Part shown: positions 16,536 through 25,840 of the stretch, one piece after another
Layout: each line of letters opens with the position of its first letter
Numbering within the stretch: the stretch's first letter is position 1
Notes under the pieces: generated by a model
Database searches by the model: none
Seen by the model: only the letters and a program-made list of their open reading frames with translations
Told to the model about the DNA's origin: nothing
Translations under genes and position numbers: made by a program
Origin: Polyangium spumosum
GTDB taxonomy: Bacteria > Myxococcota_A > Polyangia > Polyangiales > Polyangiaceae
DNA: 64,000 nucleotides
Reading direction: 5' to 3'
Assembly: GCF_009649845.1 (NCBI RefSeq)
Contig: NZ_WJIE01000007.1
Coordinates: 515,678 to 579,677, forward strand

Positions 16536-18992
16536 ATGTCCGTACCGGTACTGCCGAAACGCGCGCGTGTCGTCGTCGTCGGCGGCGGGGTCATCGGTTG
16601 CTCCGTCGCTTACCATCTCGCTCACATGGGCTGGAAGGACGTGGTCCTCCTCGAGCGGGACCGCCTCACTTCGGGGACGACCTGGCACGCCGCCGGGCTC
16701 ATCGTCACGTTCGGCTCGACGTCGGAGACGTCGACCGAGATGCGCAAGTACACGCGGGACCTGTACACGCGCCTCGAGGCGGAGACGGGCCTCGGCACCG
16801 GGTTCAAGCCGGTCGGGTTCATCGAGGTCGCGGCGGATCCGGACCGGCTCGAGGAGTACCGGCGCGTCTCGGCGTTCAACCGCCACTGCGGCGTCGACGT
16901 GCACGAGATCTCGCCCTCCGAGGTGAAGGAGCTCTTCCCGCTCGCGCGGACCGACGACCTCCTCGCTGGCTTCTACGTGAAGGAAGACGGCCAGGCGAAC
17001 CCGGTCGACATCACGATGGCGCTCGCGAAGGGCGCGAAGATGCAGGGCGCGACGATCCTCGAGAACGTGCCCTGCACGGGCGTCCTCACGAAGCGCGGCG
17101 CGGTCGCGGGCGTCCGGACGCCGTTCGGGGACATCGAGGCCGAGTACGTGGTGAACTGCGCGGGCATGTGGGCGCGGCAGCTCGGCGCGAGATCGGGCGT
17201 CAACATCCCGCTGCAATCGGCCGAGCATTATTACCTCATCACGGCGAAGATCCCCGATCTGCCGAAGGCGATGCCCGTGCTCGAGGATCCGGGCTCGTAC
17301 GGTTATTATCGCGAGGAGGTCGGCGGCCTGATGGTGGGCCTCTTCGAGCCCGTCTGCGCGCCGTGGAAAATCGAGGGCGTGCCGGACGATTTCTCCTTCG
17401 GCGAGATCACGCCGGACTGGGATCGCATGGGCCCGTACGTCGAGAAGGCGATGCGGCGCGTGCCGGTGACGCTCGAGGTCGGCGTTCGCAAGTTCTTCTG
17501 CGGCCCCGAGAGCTTCACGCCCGACCTCGCGCCCGTGGTCGGCGAGGCGCCGGAGGTGAAGAACTACTTCGTGGCCGCGGGCATGAACTCGATCGGCATT
17601 CTCACGGGCGGCGGCCTCGGCCGCGTGCTCGCGCACTGGATCATCAACGGGCGGCCCGACGTGGACGTCACGGGGATGAACATCGACCGGCTGCACACGT
17701 ACCAGGCGAACCCCGAATACCGCAGGACACGCACCGTCGAGTCGCTCGGGATGGTGTACCAGTGCCATTACCCGACGCGCTCGATGCAGACGGCGCGCGG
17801 CGCGAAGACCGCGGCCATTCACGACAGGCTCGCGGCCGCGGGCGCTCATTTCAAGGACGTGAGCGGCTGGGAGGGCGCGGACTGGTACGCGCCGCCGGGC
17901 GTGGCGCCCAAGGTGGAGCGCCTGTCCTGGGGCCGTCAGAACTGGTTCCCGTACTGGGAAGCCGAGCACAAAGCCTGCCGCGAAGGCGTGATCCTCATGG
18001 ACATGTCGTTCATGGCGAAGTTCCTGGTGCAGGGCCGGGACGCGGGGAAGCTGCTCGATCACATCTCGGCGAACCGCGTCGACGGCGCGCCGGGCGTGAT
18101 CACGTACACGCAATGGCTGAACGAGGGCGGCACGATCGAGGCGGACCTGACGGTCACGAAGCTCGACGACGAGCGCTACTGGGTCGTCGCCTCGGACACG
18201 GCGCACCGCCACGTGCTCACGTGGATGCGGCGGCATACGCGGGACGACATGCACGCGTTCGTCACGGACGTCACCTCGGGTCACGCGCAGATCAACATCC
18301 AGGGGCCGCGGTCGCGCGAGCTCATGCAGCTCGTGACGAGCGAGGACATGTCGAACGAGGCCTTCCCGTTCCGCGCCGCGCGGGAGATCGACATCGGCTT
18401 CGCCCGCGCGCTCTGCGTCCGCATCACCTACCTCGGCGAGCTCGGCTACGAGCTCTACATCCCCACGGAGCAGGCCACGCACGTCTACGATCGCCTCGTC
18501 GAGGCGGGAAAACGCGTCGATTTGAAGCACGCCGGCCTCAAGGCGCTGGCGAGCCTGCGCATGGAGAAGGGCTACCGCGATTACGGTCACGACATCGACA
18601 ACACCGATTCGGTGCTGGAGGCGGGGCTCGGCTTCGCGGTGGACCTGAAGAAGCCGAGCTTCCTCGGCCGCGAGGCGGTGCTCGCGAAGAAGGCGCAGGG
18701 GCCCTTGAAGCGCAGGATCGTGCAGGTCCTCGTGAAGGATCCGGAGCCCTTGATGTTCCACGCGGAGATCGTGCGTCGCAATGGCAAGCCCGTCGGGTAC
18801 GTGCGCGCGGCGTCGTACGGCCACACGCTGGGCGGGGCCGTGGGCCTCGCCATGGTGGAGGCCGGCGAGCCGATCGACACGAGCTGGCTGGAGAAGGGGA
18901 CGTGGGAGGTGGAGATCGCCGGCAAGGTGGTTCCGGCGATCGCCTCGATCAGGCCGCTCTACGATCCCGAGGCGAAACGCGTGAAGGCGTAG
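16536..18992 (+). CDS. Sarcosine/dimethylglycine dehydrogenase-like flavoprotein
   Basis: 818 residues, the full two-part length. The N-terminal half is an FAD oxidoreductase: VVVVGGGVIGCSVAYHLA (dinucleotide motif, residues 12-29) and SGTTWHAAG with His51, the position of covalent flavin attachment in this family. The C-terminal half is a GcvT-like folate-binding aminomethyl domain (VTDVTSGHAQINIQGPRSRE, YLGELGYELYIP, GLKALASLRMEKGYRDYGHD). The family demethylates N-methyl glycines and passes the one-carbon unit to tetrahydrofolate. No other one-carbon genes are adjacent. The ATG at 16536 is 257 bp from the divergent STAS gene. Confidence 0.88.
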   Translation: MSVPVLPKRARVVVVGGGVIGCSVAYHLAHMGWKDVVLLERDRLTSGTTWHAAGLIVTFGSTSETSTEMRKYTRDLYTRLEAETGLGTGFKPVGFIEVAADPDRLEEYRRVSAFNRHCGVDVHEISPSEVKELFPLARTDDLLAGFYVKEDGQANPVDITMALAKGAKMQGATILENVPCTGVLTKRGAVAGVRTPFGDIEAEYVVNCAGMWARQLGARSGVNIPLQSAEHYYLITAKIPDLPKAMPVLEDPGSYGYYREEVGGLMVGLFEPVCAPWKIEGVPDDFSFGEITPDWDRMGPYVEKAMRRVPVTLEVGVRKFFCGPESFTPDLAPVVGEAPEVKNYFVAAGMNSIGILTGGGLGRVLAHWIINGRPDVDVTGMNIDRLHTYQANPEYRRTRTVESLGMVYQCHYPTRSMQTARGAKTAAIHDRLAAAGAHFKDVSGWEGADWYAPPGVAPKVERLSWGRQNWFPYWEAEHKACREGVILMDMSFMAKFLVQGRDAGKLLDHISANRVDGAPGVITYTQWLNEGGTIEADLTVTKLDDERYWVVASDTAHRHVLTWMRRHTRDDMHAFVTDVTSGHAQINIQGPRSRELMQLVTSEDMSNEAFPFRAAREIDIGFARALCVRITYLGELGYELYIPTEQATHVYDRLVEAGKRVDLKHAGLKALASLRMEKGYRDYGHDIDNTDSVLEAGLGFAVDLKKPSFLGREAVLAKKAQGPLKRRIVQVLVKDPEPLMFHAEIVRRNGKPVGYVRAASYGHTLGGAVGLAMVEAGEPIDTSWLEKGTWEVEIAGKVVPAIASIRPLYDPEAKRVKA

Positions 18993-19042
18993 GCCTCGTC
19001 AGGGCCCGCGGCGCACGTGTATCGCCACGCGAGAAGGCATCC

Positions 19043-19357
19043 ATGACCGACGACGAAGCCCCCCCGCCGTCCGAGTTCCTGCTGTACCAGACCGAGGACG
19101 GCCGCACGCGGATCCAGTGCCGGCTGGAGGAGGAGACGATCTGGCTGACGCAGCTACAGCTTGCAGAGCTCTTCCAGACCACCGTCGCCAACATCAACAT
19201 GCACCTCAAGGCCATCTACGCCGAGGGGGAGCTGACAGAGGCGGCAACGATTAAGCCGTACTTAATAGTTCGAACCGAGGGGACACGACAGGTCTCTCGT
19301 GAGGTGATGCACTACAGCCTGCCCGCCATCCTCGCCGTCGGTTACCGCGTCCGCAGC
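19043..19357 (+). pseudogene. Truncated RhuM-family gene remnant
   Basis: About 105 residues match the N-terminal part of RhuM proteins: SEFLLYQTEDGRTRIQCRLE, ETIWLTQLQLAELFQTT, NINMHLKAIYAEGELTE and MHYSLPAILAVGYRVRS. RhuM proteins normally continue for 200 or more residues past GYRVxS. Here the match stops at about 19357 and the frame runs on into sequence antisense to the kinase gene, so the 3' part is lost. RhuM genes are typical cargo of mobile islands. This is a relic, probably not functional. Confidence 0.65.
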
Positions 19358-19386
19358 CATCGCCATGACGAAGCCGCCACCGCGCC

Positions 19387-22300
19387 TCACTCCGCCGCCT
19401 CCTCCAGCACCCGCTCCGCCTCCCGGAGCGCTGCTGCCCTCTCCCGCGTGAGCAGCGGATTCTCCCGCAGCGCTGCTTCGAGTGACGCCTTCGCCTCGCG
19501 CGCGGCCTGCGCCCGCGTCCGCGAGCCTCCCGCGGCGGCGCGGGCTCGCGTGAGCAGGAGCGCGCCCTTCGACGCGAGCGCCGTCGCCATCTTCGGGTGA
19601 ATGGCGAGCGCCTTGTCGGCCATCACGAGCCCCGCGGCGACGTCCTCGTCCGCGGGGCGCTTCCGCCCGGCGAGCCAGCCGGCGCGTAATTCGTGGACCT
19701 CGGCCAGCGATTGATACACGTGTGGATTCGCGCGCTCCTTGTCGAGCACACGCGTGAGCGGGGCGGAGGCCGCCTCGAACATCGCGGCATCGGCCTTCCC
19801 TTTCGCGAGCGCAAAACGCAGGGCGAGGAGCTCGGCGCGCGCCTGGTCGACCCTGTAGTCCACGTCCCACGGCGACGCCTCCGCGCTGCTCCGGAAAAAC
19901 GACCGCGCCGCCTCGATCGCCGCCGTCGGGTCGTCCCCTCGGCGCAGCAGGTGGAGCCCCCGCGTCATCGCGAGCAAACCTCGGATCTCGTCGTTCGTCG
20001 AGGAGGGCGCGTGTTTCTCCTTTTCGCGGAGGAAGTCCTCCGCGCGCTCCAGGGAGCCGCTCGGATCCTCTCCCGCGTCGCAGGCGTGCGAGGCCTCGAG
20101 CCAGAGCGCCCAGGCCGAGATGTGCGCCGCGTCCAGGGCATTGGACGCCTTGACGACGGCGACCGCCTCGAGCGCGCTCGTGACGGAGGCGGCCGGCGAG
20201 AGACCCCTCTCCACGAGGTATTGCCCTTGTCGAAAATGGGCGTACGCCTTGTAGATGGCCGGATACGTGAAGCTCGGGTTCTGCGCGATGGCTTGATCGC
20301 AGCGTGAGACCGCGCGCTCGACCGAAGGGGTCGGATCGACGCCTCGCCAGGTCTCGCTCCGGGCGCGCTCCAGGTACGACGCGCAGACCTCGTTGTACGG
20401 CCAGAGGAAGCCGGGATCGAGCCGGATCGCCTCCTCGTACGCGGCGATGGCGCGGTCGCCCACGGCCCGCGCATCGAGCCCCCGGTTCATGTGATGCATG
20501 AGCTCCATCCGATACGCGGCGCCGACCAGGAAAAACGCCATCGCGTCGTCCGCGCGGAGGCGCGCCGCCTCCTCCGCCCGCTCGATGGCGGCCAGGAGGA
20601 TCGGCTCCGCGTCCTGCCCCCCGGGGGCGTTCACCATTCGCCACGCAAATGCGTTGTGCGCGAACGCCATCGTCCGGCGCGCCGAGCCCCGCTGCGGATC
20701 CGCCACGAGCGCCTTTCCGCAGGCGCTCGTTGCTCTCTCGAAGCTCGGGCGCAACTGCTCGGGCCTCGCGTCCGACGCGATGACGACCTGGGTCCAGAGC
20801 TCGCATTCCGCCTCGTGCACGGCCGGATCACTACGCGCGATGGAAGCGGCCTCCGCGTAGGCGGCGGCGGCCGGCTCGAAGGCGCGCATCATTTTTTCGT
20901 GGTCGAACGCGGCGTCCCGCCCGAAGCGCTTTCCTTCGGCGAAATGGGCGTCTCCTTCGAGCTTCTTCGCCTCGTGGAGCCACGGGGCCCGCGCGAACGC
21001 CTCCCGCGCCTTCTCCCGCGCGGCGTCGGTTCGCCCCTCCTGCAGCGCGATGAGCCCCTCCACGTAGGCCGGCGACGAGAGCCTGGCGCCGAGCGCCGCG
21101 CGCAGGTGGGCGAGCGCGGGCGCCTTGTATTCGGCGTCGAGCGCCTCGATCCTCGCCTTCTTGCGCGCCTCGTCCTGGATACGCTTCGTCTCGTCGAGCG
21201 CCCCTCGATAAAGCTCCACGAGGGCGAGCCCCATCGCATACCGGCTCTCCGGCGTCGCGTACCCGGCCGCCTCGGCCCGGCGCAGGTGGGCGAGCGCCTG
21301 CGCGGGCTCGTGGAGCGCGAGGTACCCCCGCCCGAGCGCGTAATGCCCCGGCCCCTCCCCGGCCCGCCCGAGCGTGGCCATCCGCGCCTCGATGTCCCGC
21401 AATTGCTCCCGCACGAGGCTCCGCTCCCGCTCGATGTCGTGCAGCGGGAGGCCGTAGGCCCGCGAGAGGAAGACCTCCATCTCCTTCACGTCCTCGCCGA
21501 GCTCGCGCGAAATCGCCGCCTGCTCGGCCAGGGCCTGCCGCTCCCGGATCCAGAGCGACCCGAACACCACGACGGCCACGAGGAGCGAGAGCGCGACCGC
21601 CACGCGCAGCTTGTGCCGCCGCGCGGCCTTGTAAAGGACGTAACCGAGCGACGCCCGGCGCGCCATCACGGGGACACCGTCGAGGAACCGCCCGAGGTCC
21701 TCGCCGAGGGCGAGGGCCGACTCGTACCGCCGCCCCTGCTCCTTTTCGAGGCATTTCATCACGATGGCCTCGAGGTCCTCCGGCACGTCGGGCCGGACCT
21801 TCCGCAGCGGCGCCGGCTCCTCGGTGAGGAGCTTTCGCAGGACCACGAGCGCGTGGGCCCCCTCGAAGGGGGGGCGACCCGCGAGCAGGTCGTACAGCGT
21901 CGCGCCGAGCGAATACACGTCGCTCCGCCGGTCGAGCCTCTCGACGTCCCCGTTCGCCTGCTCGGGCGCCATGTACGCGGGTGTCCCGGCGAACGACGAC
22001 GTCACCTGGGTCGAGGTGCCGATCTCGCGGGCGATGCCGAAATCCATGATGTACGGCTTGTGCGCGCCGTCCTCGCCCTCCTCGACCATGATGTTGGCGG
22101 GCTTCACGTCGCGGTGGATGATCCCGAGCCGGTGCGCCTCGTGCAGCGCCAGGGCCACCTGCTTCACGACGCGCACCTTCTGCTCGCGTGTCATTCGCTC
22201 GGCGGCGACGTCGAGTGGCTCACCCGCGATGTATTGCATCACGATATAGGGGCGCTCGCCGTCGGCCCCGACCTCGTGCACCTTGCACACGTGCTCGTGC

Positions 22301-22569
22301 TCGATCCGCGCCTGCGCCCGCGCCTCGCGCAGCAGCGTCCGGTTCGTCTCCGCGTCGGCCTGGTGCAAGAATTTGATGGCGACATCCCGGCCGAGGTGCC
22401 GATCCTTGGCGCGGTAGACCGAGCCCATCCCCCCGGCGCCCAGGAAGGCGAGCTCGTCGAAGCGTGAGATCAACGCCTGCGGGAGGCTCGGCGGCCCCGA
22501 GGGCGTGCTCCGGCGCGGGGCGTCCTGATCCAGTGTCGTTGTTGAAGTCACAGGGGCAACAGAACGCAC
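19387..22569 (-). CDS. Ser/Thr protein kinase with TM segment and TPR-rich C-terminus (copy 1)
   Basis: 1060 residues. Kinase domain at ~37-300: Gly loop GAGGMGSVY, Lys66 in VAIK, HRDVKPAN with Asp154, DFG at 176-178, and APEQ. One membrane segment (residues 322-340, VAVALSLLVAVVVFGSLW) follows, then ~700 residues of TPR-like helices that would lie outside the cytoplasm. No in-frame ATG exists near the kinase domain; GTG 22569, preceded by GAAGG, is my choice, but the start is uncertain. It is divergent from a lipoprotein gene at 22684. A close relative lies at 28339. Active-site residues are complete. Confidence 0.88.
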   Translation of the reverse strand: MRSVAPVTSTTTLDQDAPRRSTPSGPPSLPQALISRFDELAFLGAGGMGSVYRAKDRHLGRDVAIKFLHQADAETNRTLLREARAQARIEHEHVCKVHEVGADGERPYIVMQYIAGEPLDVAAERMTREQKVRVVKQVALALHEAHRLGIIHRDVKPANIMVEEGEDGAHKPYIMDFGIAREIGTSTQVTSSFAGTPAYMAPEQANGDVERLDRRSDVYSLGATLYDLLAGRPPFEGAHALVVLRKLLTEEPAPLRKVRPDVPEDLEAIVMKCLEKEQGRRYESALALGEDLGRFLDGVPVMARRASLGYVLYKAARRHKLRVAVALSLLVAVVVFGSLWIRERQALAEQAAISRELGEDVKEMEVFLSRAYGLPLHDIERERSLVREQLRDIEARMATLGRAGEGPGHYALGRGYLALHEPAQALAHLRRAEAAGYATPESRYAMGLALVELYRGALDETKRIQDEARKKARIEALDAEYKAPALAHLRAALGARLSSPAYVEGLIALQEGRTDAAREKAREAFARAPWLHEAKKLEGDAHFAEGKRFGRDAAFDHEKMMRAFEPAAAAYAEAASIARSDPAVHEAECELWTQVVIASDARPEQLRPSFERATSACGKALVADPQRGSARRTMAFAHNAFAWRMVNAPGGQDAEPILLAAIERAEEAARLRADDAMAFFLVGAAYRMELMHHMNRGLDARAVGDRAIAAYEEAIRLDPGFLWPYNEVCASYLERARSETWRGVDPTPSVERAVSRCDQAIAQNPSFTYPAIYKAYAHFRQGQYLVERGLSPAASVTSALEAVAVVKASNALDAAHISAWALWLEASHACDAGEDPSGSLERAEDFLREKEKHAPSSTNDEIRGLLAMTRGLHLLRRGDDPTAAIEAARSFFRSSAEASPWDVDYRVDQARAELLALRFALAKGKADAAMFEAASAPLTRVLDKERANPHVYQSLAEVHELRAGWLAGRKRPADEDVAAGLVMADKALAIHPKMATALASKGALLLTRARAAAGGSRTRAQAAREAKASLEAALRENPLLTRERAAALREAERVLEEAAE

Positions 22570-22624
22570 GAGATCACCTTCATAAAGCGCACGAAAGACC
22601 AGGCACCATGAGACCAAGGTCCCA

Positions 22625-22640
22625 TGGCGCTCGGTTTGCA
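22625..22640 (+). promoter_or_regulatory. Sigma-54 type -24/-12 promoter before lipoprotein copy 1
   Basis: TGGCGCTCGGTTTGCA fits the consensus TGGCACGRNNNTTGCW at 12 of 13 or so informative positions, including the essential GG and GC with the correct spacing. The ATG of the lipoprotein gene lies 43 bases downstream. An activator would be needed; two FHA-type candidates are encoded at 31595 and 35327. Confidence 0.6.
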
Positions 22641-22683
22641 AGAAGTCTACCTTCGAGGTCACACAGTGAGGGAGATGAACTTC

Positions 22684-23517
22684 ATGTCGTTCCGGTCGCT
22701 TACGGGGGTTGTCTTGGGAGCGCTCTTCCTGGTCGCGGGCTGCGTCTCCGCGGAGGCGCCGGTGAGCGTCGAGGAGGCCGCGGATCTCGCGCCGCTGGGG
22801 GGCCCAAGCACGGGCATGGGAGGTTACAACGGCCTCTCCCCCCTCGCCTACCACGCGAACGTGAACCGACTGCTCGCGGCGCTGGGCGTCGCCGCCGCGG
22901 ATCCGAACGATCCTTCGGCCGTCAGCCCCGCCCTCGTGGCGACGGGCCTGCTCGACACCACCGCCGGCCGTGACGTGTTCTCGTATGCCGCGCGTTGCGC
23001 GCTCCCGGCGGGTACGCAGCTCGCGAGCGGCGGCCGCGTCTACACGGGCGGCGGGATCCTCACGACCACCGGCGCCTGGGCCACGGCCGGCCTCTCCACC
23101 TCCCAGAAGGAGGACGCGCTCACCTGCATGGTGACGCACCTGAACCCGTTCAGCGCCAGCGTGCCCATCTTCCTCTCGGGACCCAGCGTCGCCGGGACGC
23201 AGAGCTCCGAGCCGCAGGGCTTCGAAGTCGAGGAGGCGATCTGGCAGGTGCGGCTCGAAGGTCCGAACCAGACCCCGGCCTACTACGCCTGGCCCCGCGT
23301 GAACCTGCTCGACACGTGTGGACTGCTCACGACCGTATCCTGGATCACCCGCATCTGTGGTTCACCTCTGAACACGTGTGGTGTGCAGGTTCGTTACGAT
23401 CGCGGGAGCGCGTGTGCCGGATCGGATGGTGTCTTCTCCTGCAACGGTGCGCCTGCGATCCAGACCACGCTGGAGGAGAGCGACCTCTGCATCCTCCACG
23501 TCGACCTCAGCCTGTAG
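22684..23517 (+). CDS. Lipoprotein, kinase-associated family (copy 1)
   Basis: 277 residues. Signal and lipobox are SLTGVVLGALFLVAGC. The mature part has conserved features shared with the protein at 27499: YAARCALP, GILTTTGAW, LTCMVTHLNPF, a central EEAIWQVRL block, and several Cys near the C-terminus. No enzyme motif is seen. It starts 114 bp from a divergent TPR-kinase gene; the second copy of the lipoprotein also abuts a TPR-kinase. A role as an extracytoplasmic signal or target for the kinase is inferred from that repeated pairing. ATG 22684 is preferred over 22675, which has no space for a ribosome-binding site. Confidence 0.75.
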   Translation: MSFRSLTGVVLGALFLVAGCVSAEAPVSVEEAADLAPLGGPSTGMGGYNGLSPLAYHANVNRLLAALGVAAADPNDPSAVSPALVATGLLDTTAGRDVFSYAARCALPAGTQLASGGRVYTGGGILTTTGAWATAGLSTSQKEDALTCMVTHLNPFSASVPIFLSGPSVAGTQSSEPQGFEVEEAIWQVRLEGPNQTPAYYAWPRVNLLDTCGLLTTVSWITRICGSPLNTCGVQVRYDRGSACAGSDGVFSCNGAPAIQTTLEESDLCILHVDLSL

Positions 23518-23612
23518 GTCACGCGCGCGCAGGCGAGAGACCTGCTGCCTGCGCCCCTCGACGATCGCGGACGGCAGTCCTCACCCGAGCACGCTCGCCG
23601 AGCGTGCCTTCG

Positions 23613-23990
23613 GACGCCGCGAGCCTGATCACGGGCTCCGCGACCACGCCTTCGGACCCCGCGCGCACGTGCACGGACCCCGCGAGCGCGAAGACACACG
23701 CCCCGAGCATGACGACGGACCTCGCCACCACGTCCTCGAACGCCACGCGCGCGCCTTCGGACCCCACGCGTACGATCACGAACGCCACGCGCGCGATCAC
23801 GGACCCCACGAGCGCGATCACGGACACCACGAGCACGAGCACGGACCCCACGCGCGCGATCACGGACCCGACGCGCGCGCCTTCGGACCCCGCGAGCACG
23901 ATCTCGGACCCCAGGAGCACGATCACAGACCCCACGAGCACGATCACGGACCCGACGCGCGCGCCTTCGGACCCCGCGCGCGTGTCCTCG
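23613..23990. repeat. Tandem array of about 18 units of 21 bp
   Basis: Imperfect 21-base units run head to tail; typical units read like gatcacggaccccacgcgcg plus one base. One frame gives DPTRAIT-type heptads, but no start codon or ribosome-binding site supports a gene there, and the other frames are similarly repetitive. The array fills most of the 573 bp between the lipoprotein and the gene at 24091. 21 bp is close to two helical turns, so any bound protein would line up on one face of the DNA. Confidence 0.8.
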
Positions 23991-24090
23991 CGCTACCCAC
24001 ACGCCAAGATTGTGCTCCAGGCGGATGATGAATCCCCGCGCTTCGTCGAACGCGCATACAGGGCAAGCTCCCCTGCACAAGGAGGATCCC

Positions 24091-24597
24091 ATGTCGGAGA
24101 ACGCGATCGGGAAGTATACGGGCACGGGTATCGCCAGCGCGATGCCGTTCAAGCACAAGCTCGTCGACGTCAAGCAAGGCGACCTGCCCAAGCTCAAGCG
24201 CTCGAAGCCGGGCTGCGCGGCCGTGCTCGGCGACCTGGCCGCCGCGATGCCCGTCCACGGAGACGAGGCGCGCATCCACCCCGACTTCTACGCCGAGATC
24301 GTCGAGACCCAGGAGCTCCTCCAGGCGATCCGCGCCCAGCGCCCCGAGGCCGACAAGCTCGCCGAGGTCCTGCGCGAGAGCGAAGCGTTTTACGAGGACA
24401 AGCTCGAAGGGCTGCTCAGCCGGCTCGCGAAGATCGTCCTCGACACCGCGAAGGACGAGAACAAGCCCGGCCTGCTCGCCACGTTCGAATCGACGATCCA
24501 GTATCGCGGGCTCTACGCGAACAGGAGCGCCGCCACCCGGCGCAAGAACCAGGAAAACACAGCCACGCCGACCCCGGAGCCCACAAGCGAAGGGTAG
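24091..24597 (+). CDS. Hypothetical helical protein
   Basis: 168 residues with a strong ribosome-binding site (AAGGAGG, 5 bases before the ATG). The sequence is mostly helical with a middle section IHPDFYAEIVETQELLQAIRAQRPEADKLAEVLRESEAFYEDKL that could form a helical bundle, and a disordered tail (TPTPEPTSEG). There is no signal peptide or membrane segment. I do not recognise the family. It lies 101 bp after the 21-bp repeat array, so the array may affect its expression. Confidence 0.65.
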   Translation: MSENAIGKYTGTGIASAMPFKHKLVDVKQGDLPKLKRSKPGCAAVLGDLAAAMPVHGDEARIHPDFYAEIVETQELLQAIRAQRPEADKLAEVLRESEAFYEDKLEGLLSRLAKIVLDTAKDENKPGLLATFESTIQYRGLYANRSAATRRKNQENTATPTPEPTSEG

Positions 24598-24680
24598 GTC
24601 GCGGACGTTGGTGCTTTGACGCTGCTGCGGCGCGGCGCGCCCGATAAGATTCCTTCCCACCTCCGCCCCGGACGATGTAG

Positions 24681-24697
24681 GGTCTCCGCTGGAGACC
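24681..24697 (+). promoter_or_regulatory. Hairpin covering the ribosome-binding site of the V4R-STAS gene
   Basis: GGTCTCC (24681-24687) pairs perfectly with GGAGACC (24691-24697) across a 3-base loop. The 3' arm contains the GGAG that is the only Shine-Dalgarno candidate for the ATG at 24704. When the hairpin forms, the site is hidden, so translation may be controlled by melting, a protein or ribosome loading. Confidence 0.5.
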
Positions 24698-24703
24698 TAT
24701 CCC

Positions 24704-25795
24704 ATGATCGAACGCGCAACCCTGGGGGGGTTGGAATTCGAATACGATACCGAGACGAAGACGATACGCATGGCGGGCAACCCCGCCATATTCATCTGGG
24801 TCGAGAGCACCCTGGCGGGGCTCATCTCGGGGCTGCAGCGCAGCGTGGGCACCGAGCGGATCCGGCTCTCCCTCCACGGCGGCGGGCGCGACGGCGTCGA
24901 TCAGGACTGGGCGTACATCTGCCAGTTCCCCACCTTCGAACAGGGCTTCGCCGAGCTCACCAAGGTGGCCGCGGTCTTCGGCTGGGGCGGCTGGGAGCTC
25001 GTCTCGCTCGATTCGAAGGCCCAGGTGGCGCGCGTGCGCGCCCGGAACCACTGGGAGGCCGATTGCCAGAAGGCGCTCGGCGTGAGCTGGGGCTCGAGTT
25101 ACCTCGGCGGCAAGTTCGCGGGGATCTTCCAGCGTCACTTCGGGGTCCCGCAATGCTGGGCCGAGCAAACCGCGTTCGCGTCGAAGGGCGACGAATACGA
25201 CGAGTTCGTCATCCGGCCCTCGGACGCGAGCCTGGAGGACCGCGTCGAGCGCCTGCTCGCGACCGACGAGGCGACCAAGGCCGACCTGGCCGTCGCCCTC
25301 GAGCGCGTGCGTAAAGAGGTCGAGGAGCGCGCCGAGACCGAAAAAGAGCTACGAGAGAAGCTCGACCTCATCGCGCGCCAGGAGGAGGCCATCCGCGCCC
25401 TGTCCACCCCGATCATCGAGGTCTGGGACGGCGTGATCACCCTGCCGCTGATGGGCGTCATCGATAGCCAGCGCGCCGCCGAGACCATGACGCGTTTGCT
25501 CGACGCGATCGTGCACAAGAACGCGCGCCACGCGCTCATCGATCTGACGGGCGTGGAGGTGATCGACACGTCCACCGCCGATCACATCCTGCGGCTCGTC
25601 CGCGCCGCCGAGCTGCTCGGCGCGCAATGCGTGATCACCGGCATCCGCCCCGCGGTCGCCCAGACGATGGTGTCGATCGGTATCGATCTCTCGAAGCTCG
25701 TGACGCTCGCCAGCCTGCGCGACGGCCTGCTGCGCTGCATGGGCGGGGCGCGCGCGGGCGGCGCGAGACCACGCTCCGTGGACCGCGGCGTCTAG
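24704..25795 (+). CDS. V4R-like sensor with C-terminal STAS domain (RsbR-like)
   Basis: 363 residues. The N-terminal ~175 residues resemble a V4R/XylR-N ligand-binding fold (FGWGGWELVSLDSKAQVARVRARNHWEA, SSYLGGKFAGIFQRHFG, CWAEQTAFASKGDEYDEFVI). A coiled coil follows (RVRKEVEERAETEKELREKL), then a STAS domain from ~235 (STPIIEVWDGVITLPLMGVID). Both phosphorylatable threonines are present (IDTSTADH and VAQTMV). The output domain matches copies A and B at 13352 and 14890, but the sensor is of another type. It precedes another STAS gene by 45 bp on the same strand. Confidence 0.8.
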   Translation: MIERATLGGLEFEYDTETKTIRMAGNPAIFIWVESTLAGLISGLQRSVGTERIRLSLHGGGRDGVDQDWAYICQFPTFEQGFAELTKVAAVFGWGGWELVSLDSKAQVARVRARNHWEADCQKALGVSWGSSYLGGKFAGIFQRHFGVPQCWAEQTAFASKGDEYDEFVIRPSDASLEDRVERLLATDEATKADLAVALERVRKEVEERAETEKELREKLDLIARQEEAIRALSTPIIEVWDGVITLPLMGVIDSQRAAETMTRLLDAIVHKNARHALIDLTGVEVIDTSTADHILRLVRAAELLGAQCVITGIRPAVAQTMVSIGIDLSKLVTLASLRDGLLRCMGGARAGGARPRSVDRGV

Positions 25796-25840
25796 GACCG
25801 CCTTGGCATCCCGGGCGGAGGGGTGCGATAAGGGCGCATC

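Noticed and set aside
23613..23990. CRISPR array
   Set aside because: The 21-bp units are contiguous and diverged, with no spacers of unique sequence and no cas genes nearby.
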